DNA from: Bacteroidales bacterium
Lineage (GTDB): Bacteria; Bacteroidota; Bacteroidia; Bacteroidales; Muribaculaceae
Direction of reading: 5' to 3'
Assembly (NCBI GenBank): GCA_004555955.1
Contig: SFJG01000073.1
Coordinates: 1 to 10,482, forward strand
DNA: 10,482 nucleotides
The position numbers were made by a program, and so were the translations under genes. Positions 5,601 to 10,482 of this stretch are shown in pieces; within the stretch, counting starts at the first letter, position 1, and each line of letters opens with the position of its first letter. The notes beneath the pieces were generated by a model, which was not told the origin of the DNA, ran no database searches, and was given only the letters and a program-made list of their open reading frames with translations.

Positions 5601-8600
5601 TTGTGGCGGTGGTGTCGGCAGGAGCTGATACCTCCGCTGCTTTTTTAGAGCGATGACGACGCAAGAAGTTGTTGAAGTCGTGCTTGAACATAATGCCTAC
5701 GCCTTGCGTTGTGAGTGCATTGCGGATGTAGTAGTTTTGGTCGTTGTAGCGGTTGTAGGCTTTGAGCCGGAAATTTCCGTTTTTGGTCAGGAGGTATTCG
5801 ATGTCGAAGTCGCCGATAAAGTTGTTGCTGTTCATAGCGTTGTCGGTGTAGCCGAAGTTGCCGTTGAGCAGCAGGCGGTTGTTGAGCAATCGGCTCGACA
5901 GAGCGAGCTCGACTTCTACGTCGGAAAAGTCGCCTTTGTCGGAGTGGAAGTTAGGCGCGATAGTCCAATTGTCGTTGATTTGCCCGAGCATACTTGTGAG
6001 TTGACTCGAAACGGTCGACGAAGCCACCGAAGCCAGTTCGTTGTTGCGCCCTGTGCCGCCCATGTATTCGGGCGTGTAGAATCTGCCGAGAGCGAGCAGA
6101 TATAGCATCTGTTGGTTCATCAAATCGTCGGTACTGATGATGCTCTTGACTTTTCGGTAGACGTCGGTGGTCAGGGTGGGGAATTCGATGTCGAAGGAGA
6201 TGTCGGGTTGTGATATGACACCGCTGAGGTTGAGCAGAGCGTTGACTGGCACGAGCGTGCGATTTAGCTCGCGGTCGTCGGCAAACGATTCGTCGAGGTC
6301 GAGCAGATTGGCGTTGACCGAGTAGGCTGCTTGGAGGTCGACAACGGCTTGCAGCGGGTCGCCGTGGAAAGCGATGGTGGCGCCGGGCTTGATGTTAAAC
6401 TCGCGAATGATGATGTCTTGCAGCGTGAAGTTGTAGCGCCCTTGGTCGACGGTGTAGCTGCCGAACATTTTCATCTCGTCGCTCGACGAATATTTGATTT
6501 GCATGTTCCCGTTTCCGGTAGCGCGAATGCGGTCGCCGCCTTCGGGGTCCATTATCATTGTTATTGCCACGTTCGGGTTGGCTTCAACCTGCAGGTTGAG
6601 GTTGAATTCTGAAGGATTTTCAACATTATTATTTTGGTTGAGTGTGGCAAGGAAGTCGAACGGCTGCTTTTCGCGTTTTTCTTTTTCTTCTTCGAGACGT
6701 TTCTCTTTGCGCTTGTCGGTGAAGGTGATAAACGAATATTCGCCGGCTTCTTCTTGGTCGCTAAGGACGAAGGTGAAGTTCGAATTTCGCGCTGCCGACA
6801 TGTTGATATCGATGTCGCAACGGCCGGGGATTCCTTTTACATAGGCAGAACCATTGGCGTAAACTTTGCCGTACCAGAGCGGATTGATTTTCTCGTTGGT
6901 GTCGTAGCATAGCAGTTTATTTGCCTCTGTTACTGCGAAGTCGTAGGTTGCATCGTGGAAGTAGTTGTGGGTGACGGTTCCGCGAAGCTTGGCTGTGTTG
7001 CCTTGCAAGTCGTGGAGCACGGTTTCGGGAATGATGATGCGTCCCGGCTCGAGGATTACGGAGTCGCTGATGGTGTAGTATGTGTTAGTGTAGTCGAGTT
7101 TCAACTTGAAGTTGTCGGCAAACATACGGCCGCGAACGTTGAGTAACTTAAACGTGCCGTATAGTTCGCATTCGCCGGAGGCTTCGCCGCTGATGTCGGA
7201 GGTGAATGCCTTCATGAAAGGTTGAAGCAGCTTGACGTTGACGTGGTCGGTGTTAAACTTGAAGTTGAGCGAGTCCTTGCCGAGGAAAACACCTCCGCGA
7301 ACGTATGTCATACGCTTGTTGGGTTGCGCTATGTCGGCATTGATGATGATTCCTTTGTTTTCGTTGTCCCAAGAGCTTTGGATGTCGGCCTCGCCGAGCA
7401 GCGCGTGGTGGTATGCAAAGTTTTTGACGTGCAGGCGAGGCGTGTTGAGTTGTGGTGTGCGCGTAAACAGCGATGAGGCGAAAAAGTCGCCGGTAGCATC
7501 GCCGCTAAATGCTACGTGGTTGATGTTGAGAGTCTCGAAGATGTAGCCGAGGTCGATGTTGTTAAGTTGCAGCTTGATGACGTCGTCGGGGTTGGCAGAA
7601 GCCACGCCGTTTGCTTTTATCGACTGGTTGTCGCGGTAGACATGTATGCCGTCGACGTTGATTCGGCGGTCGTTGAATGTGATTCGTGCCGGCGTGATGT
7701 GCCAGGTAGTGTCGTTGACGCTGAAGGTGGTAGGGTTGATGTCGATGTCGGCGGCAAAGCGATTGTTGTCGTTGCGCTTGAGGAGTGTCGACAGGTTGAT
7801 GCTACCCGAAAAGTTGCGTTTTCGGTCGTATTGCCAATTGATGTCGGAGTCGAAGCGGTCGTTGGCACCGGTACCGTTGAACACGAGCAGAATGTTGCCG
7901 TTTTTGTGGTCGAGTTGGCTTACGGCATTGATGCTCATCATGTCGTTGTCGCCGTCGAGGTCAATCGACAGACTTGTCTTTTCTATCAACTTCTTGCCTT
8001 GAACGAGGTATGGCGCATCGATGCCGATTGTGGCACGTCCGTCGAGGTCGTCTACGCGTCCCGATATCTTGATTGGATGAGCAATTTTTAGCGGTGCGTT
8101 GAAAAACTTGAGTAACTCTTCGTTTTCGGCAATTTGTAAGAAGAATACGAAGTCGTTAAGGCTGTTGGATTTGGCTTTGTTGTTTGCGGGGATAAAGTCT
8201 GCCAGGCTTGGAAATATGTTGCCGACGATGTGCTTAAACGAGGTTGTCAGCCCGGCAAAATTGGTTGTGCCGTCGATGTAGCCGTTGCCGATTTCCGAAT
8301 TGATTGTGTAGTATTTTCCGGCATCTTTTTGGCGCGCCGTTATGTCGAAGTGGTCGATGTTGATGCCCTCGTTTTCCGCATTAATGAACGACAAGTCGCT
8401 GAGCATCAGGTCGCCTTCGACGTTATCTATGTTGTTACCTGTCAGCGACACTTCGGCACTGCCGTTAAGACGGTAGTTGCTATATTTGTTGGTTAGGTTG
8501 AGGTTGGCAAGGCTTAGGTTTGCGAGGTTGGCTACAACGTCGACAACGGTGTTTTCGCCATTGGGGCGGAACTTCCCTTCGATGTCAAGGTCGACGTTCG

Positions 8601-10125
8601 GGTCGTGCAGGCATATCTTTCCGTCGTAGTTACGTCCGTCGATTTCCAAGTTGGCATTTATGTTGTTGTAGCGATAGCCTTTGAGGTCGATATAGTTGAT
8701 TGTGCCGTCGACGTTTCCGTGGGGCAGTCCGCCGGCGAGAGTCACGTTGGCGTCGATGTCGAAGGCGAGTTCGTTGAGCACGTCGGGCATCTTTGCCAAG
8801 CCACCGATTTTTAAGTTGTGCGACTTTAGATTGCCGTTGATGTGAGTCACCGAACCTTTGTCGTTGCGTTTTAATCCTAAGTCGGATTCAAGCTGCCCTA
8901 ATGCTGTGTTGATAGTGCCGGCATAGACTACCCGGTCGGGCTTGTAGCTCAGCGAGCCGTTGACTGCCAAAAAGTCGGTTGCGTCAATCACGCGCACAGC
9001 CGTACCGGGCAGTTTTAGGCGCATCATAGATGCATCGAGCAGTTGCCTGACTTCGGCAAAAAGGTTTATGTTTGGCAGCTCTGCTGTGAGATTTTTGCCG
9101 TTGGTAAGGTTGTCGATGCGACCCGACGTTTTCAGCGTAAGAGCGGAGTTGGCGGTCGATAGGTCAAGGGTTTCTATCATCACATGGTTGAGCGTACCGG
9201 TGAGCATACAAGTTATGTAAATCGGTTCGCGTAAGTTCTTAAATGCCGGGACGAATGGCGTAAGGTCGGCAAGCGTGACGTAACTGTTGGCAACAGCGAG
9301 TCGTAACGGCGTCGAACGAATGTCGTTGGCGATGGTTTTCAGCGACTTGTAGCGAACTGTGATGTCTTGCGGCACGAGCAAACTGCCGGGCATGGCGATG
9401 CGGAGGTTTTTTACGCTGAGCATATTGGGATAGACTTCCACGTTTGCCGCTAAGTCGTTGAGCTCGAATCCGCTAATTTCGTGCAAAGCCAATCGCTTGA
9501 CGTCGACCACAATTGTGTCGTTCTTGATTTTCGGCAATATTGCATCGGTGCGTAACTGGCTGATAGATATGTGGTTGGGGTCGAATGTGCCGGCGGGACG
9601 ATGCGGCTCCGACGCGATGTCGAACGTCACGGCACTCTTTCGAATGGCTACCGCCTTCAGCTCGATGTCGTAGGGCGTTGGCGGCTTGTTTTTGTCCTTG
9701 CTTTTGAGAGCATCGATGATAAACTGAATGTTGAGCGGCGATGTCGGGTCTGCTTTCTCCAATCGTGCTTTCAGCCCGACAACTTCGGCGTAGTCGAACA
9801 CAAAACGACGGAAGGCGATAAGCTCTGACAGGCTCATTTGTGCGGCGAGTTTGTCGATAGAGGCAATCGGCTTGTTGTCGCGCCCCGACACTACCACGCT
9901 GTCGATTTCGACCTCGTTGAACGGCTTAATCGAGACGTTGCCTATCGTCACTTTTGTAGTAAGCAGTTTCGACAATTCAGTTTCGGCGCGATGCTTTATT
10001 TTGTTTTGAACAGCCGGGATGCAGAGCAGTAGGTATAAACTGCCGTAAACAAATACAAACAAAATAAGAAGGGAAACGAAAACGCTTCTCAACACTTTGT
10101 AGACTTTCATAAGTGCAGACTTCAT
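5596..10125 (-). CDS. tamB: Translocation and assembly module TamB-like protein
   Basis: This 1509-residue inner-membrane-anchored periplasmic protein belongs to the AsmA/TamB group. TamB works with TamA in Proteobacteria and is also proposed as a bridge for phospholipid transport to the outer membrane; the Bacteroidetes partner is not shown here. One N-terminal membrane helix (about 12-36) follows a basic start. An AsmA-like segment (AETELSKLLTTKVTIGNVSI) comes next, then about 1000 residues of repetitive beta-strand pattern consistent with a hydrophobic groove. The C-terminal TamB/DUF490 domain (about 1060-1490) includes GRYNFTLQDI near 1229, TLVPVNALLNLSG, the helix STDDLMNQQMLYLLALGRF, and strands ending GVGIMFKHDFNNF. 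A Lys/Glu-rich insert lies at about 1137-1155, and the tail after FLRRH is low-complexity. The ATG at 10125 is preferred because the promoter at 10149-10179 starts transcription inside the longer frame that reaches 10266. An ATG at 10110 (residue 6) is also possible. The gene is apparently monocistronic. Confidence 0.92.
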   Translation of the reverse strand: MKSALMKVYKVLRSVFVSLLILFVFVYGSLYLLLCIPAVQNKIKHRAETELSKLLTTKVTIGNVSIKPFNEVEIDSVVVSGRDNKPIASIDKLAAQMSLSELIAFRRFVFDYAEVVGLKARLEKADPTSPLNIQFIIDALKSKDKNKPPTPYDIELKAVAIRKSAVTFDIASEPHRPAGTFDPNHISISQLRTDAILPKIKNDTIVVDVKRLALHEISGFELNDLAANVEVYPNMLSVKNLRIAMPGSLLVPQDITVRYKSLKTIANDIRSTPLRLAVANSYVTLADLTPFVPAFKNLREPIYITCMLTGTLNHVMIETLDLSTANSALTLKTSGRIDNLTNGKNLTAELPNINLFAEVRQLLDASMMRLKLPGTAVRVIDATDFLAVNGSLSYKPDRVVYAGTINTALGQLESDLGLKRNDKGSVTHINGNLKSHNLKIGGLAKMPDVLNELAFDIDANVTLAGGLPHGNVDGTINYIDLKGYRYNNINANLEIDGRNYDGKICLHDPNVDLDIEGKFRPNGENTVVDVVANLANLSLANLNLTNKYSNYRLNGSAEVSLTGNNIDNVEGDLMLSDLSFINAENEGINIDHFDITARQKDAGKYYTINSEIGNGYIDGTTNFAGLTTSFKHIVGNIFPSLADFIPANNKAKSNSLNDFVFFLQIAENEELLKFFNAPLKIAHPIKISGRVDDLDGRATIGIDAPYLVQGKKLIEKTSLSIDLDGDNDMMSINAVSQLDHKNGNILLVFNGTGANDRFDSDINWQYDRKRNFSGSINLSTLLKRNDNNRFAADIDINPTTFSVNDTTWHITPARITFNDRRINVDGIHVYRDNQSIKANGVASANPDDVIKLQLNNIDLGYIFETLNINHVAFSGDATGDFFASSLFTRTPQLNTPRLHVKNFAYHHALLGEADIQSSWDNENKGIIINADIAQPNKRMTYVRGGVFLGKDSLNFKFNTDHVNVKLLQPFMKAFTSDISGEASGECELYGTFKLLNVRGRMFADNFKLKLDYTNTYYTISDSVILEPGRIIIPETVLHDLQGNTAKLRGTVTHNYFHDATYDFAVTEANKLLCYDTNEKINPLWYGKVYANGSAYVKGIPGRCDIDINMSAARNSNFTFVLSDQEEAGEYSFITFTDKRKEKRLEEEKEKREKQPFDFLATLNQNNNVENPSEFNLNLQVEANPNVAITMIMDPEGGDRIRATGNGNMQIKYSSSDEMKMFGSYTVDQGRYNFTLQDIIIREFNIKPGATIAFHGDPLQAVVDLQAAYSVNANLLDLDESFADDRELNRTLVPVNALLNLSGVISQPDISFDIEFPTLTTDVYRKVKSIISTDDLMNQQMLYLLALGRFYTPEYMGGTGRNNELASVASSTVSSQLTSMLGQINDNWTIAPNFHSDKGDFSDVEVELALSSRLLNNRLLLNGNFGYTDNAMNSNNFIGDFDIEYLLTKNGNFRLKAYNRYNDQNYYIRNALTTQGVGIMFKHDFNNFLRRHRSKKAAEVSAPADTTATK

Positions 10126-10148
10126 TATCTTCTTCTCATTTTGTAACA

Positions 10149-10179
10149 CAAAGGTAATGCAAATCGTGGGCATACGCAA
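10149..10179 (-). promoter_or_regulatory. tamB promoter (Bacteroidetes -33/-7 type)
   Basis: Read on the minus strand, TTG (10179-10177), a 20-base spacer and TACCTTTG (10156-10149) match the Bacteroidetes consensus. Initiation is expected near 10143, leaving a leader of about 18 bases before the ATG at 10125. This rules out the upstream in-frame ATG at 10266 for transcripts from this site. Confidence 0.7.
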
Positions 10180-10197
10180 CGCAGTATTGCGTTTTTT
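10178..10197 (+). repeat. Small palindrome with T-tract overlapping the tamB -33 box
   Basis: AACGCA (10178-10183) and TGCGTT (10188-10193) form a perfect 6-bp inverted repeat around GTAT, and a six-T run spans 10192-10197. On the plus strand it looks like a short intrinsic terminator, yet no plus-strand gene ends nearby. Since it covers the -33 element of the tamB promoter, an operator is an alternative. It could also be chance, as a 6-bp dyad is short. Confidence 0.4.
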
Positions 10198-10271
10198 GTC
10201 AGTAAGAAGATTTTCAAAGTATAAAATGTGTGAAAAGCGTGTTTTTAGTGGTAAAATAATAACCATAAACC

Positions 10272-10302
10272 TTTCCTTTTTAATGATAATAGACTAAATT
10301 TG
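10272..10302 (+). promoter_or_regulatory. Promoter of the right-edge gene
   Basis: TAAATTTG at 10295-10302 is a perfect -7 element. TTTC at 10272-10275, 19 bases upstream, is a one-base variant of the -33 TTTG. Transcription would start near 10308, about 15 bases before the ATG at 10323, and divergently from tamB. Confidence 0.6.
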
Positions 10303-10322
10303 CAATGTTTTTGACTAAGTAA

Positions 10323-10482
10323 ATGCGGAAGAAAGGCATATTATAATTGCAATTCTGATGATTGTCGGACTCTTTGACAGCAATGCCAAGGAGACACGAC
10401 GTGAAATATGCGTTGATTTCAAAATAGCTACCGACAGAATTGACGTTAACTATCGCGAAAATGCCACTCGTCTCAACGAAAT
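10323..10482 (+). pseudogene. N-terminus of an OmpA-like exported protein, apparently frameshifted (partial)
   Basis: The frame that is open to the right edge reads HIIIAILMIVGLFDSNAKETRR and then EICVDFKIATDRIDVNYRENATRLNE. That is a hydrophobic signal core, a processing region near SNAKE, and a mature start with the OmpA-like pattern (VDFxI, then a Tyr, then Asn-A-x-R-L). I associate this pattern with Bacteroidales envelope proteins of DUF3575/DUF3868 type; the exact family is uncertain. The frame has no start for the signal peptide: its first ATG (10358) leaves only MIVGLF, with no basic n-region. The ATG correctly placed after the promoter (10323) reads MRKKGIL and stops. One extra A in the AAA at 10332-10334 would give MRKKRHIIIAILMIVGLF, a textbook signal peptide. 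So the gene carries either a one-base deletion or a sequence error. It runs off the window. Confidence 0.65.

Noticed and set aside
5653..6105. Plus-strand frames opposite tamB (also 6331-6612, 7516-8091 and others)
   Set aside because: They are Val/Glu/Asp-rich shadows of the GTC/GAC-rich tamB coding strand, without recognisable motifs or promoters.
10126..10266. 47-residue N-terminal extension of TamB from an ATG at 10266
   Set aside because: The best tamB promoter lies inside this stretch, and the extension would put an unrelated segment before the basic start and membrane helix typical of the family.

Overview
The window looks like chromosomal DNA from a member of the Bacteroidota, most likely order Bacteroidales (a Muribaculaceae-like genome is possible but not provable here). 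The grounds are three promoters of the Bacteroidetes type (TTTG/TTG, about 19-20 bases, then TAnnTTTG), the Bacteroidetes forms of DnaE and TamB, and A-rich leaders in place of strong Shine-Dalgarno sites.

Layout. Bases 1-790 are visibly more A/T-rich and look accessory: the last 20 codons of an unidentified gene, a clear intrinsic terminator, a coding-like frame with no usable start (probably frameshifted or decayed), and a 77-residue protein resembling small Bacteroidales proteins of the DUF6140 type. Bases 789-1171 hold no convincing gene, but contain a 15-bp hairpin and an AATTGT hexanucleotide tandem repeat. Next is a minus-strand gene for a 172-residue HXXEE-motif membrane protein. It is divergent from dnaE, the replicative DNA polymerase III alpha subunit, which is complete at 1218 residues and has an apparently intact PHP metal site. 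dnaE converges with a very large minus-strand tamB (1509 residues from the chosen start); their stop codons are only 25 bases apart, and a perfect 14-bp tandem duplication lies at the junction. At the right edge, the upstream region of tamB carries two divergent promoters. The second drives a plus-strand gene whose N-terminus reads as an exported OmpA-like Bacteroidales envelope protein, but whose signal peptide is broken by what looks like a one-base loss in an A run.

How the genes work together. dnaE (replication) and tamB (outer-membrane assembly or lipid transport) are core genes with no shared pathway, and their adjacency seems positional. tamB and the gene to its right both belong to the envelope and share a promoter region of about 200 bp. 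I see no CRISPR array, rRNA, tRNA, complete insertion sequence or recognisable defence system. The most useful leads are the two apparent frameshifts, each restored by one extra A in a short A run, and the small repeats at the dnaE promoter and the dnaE/tamB junction.
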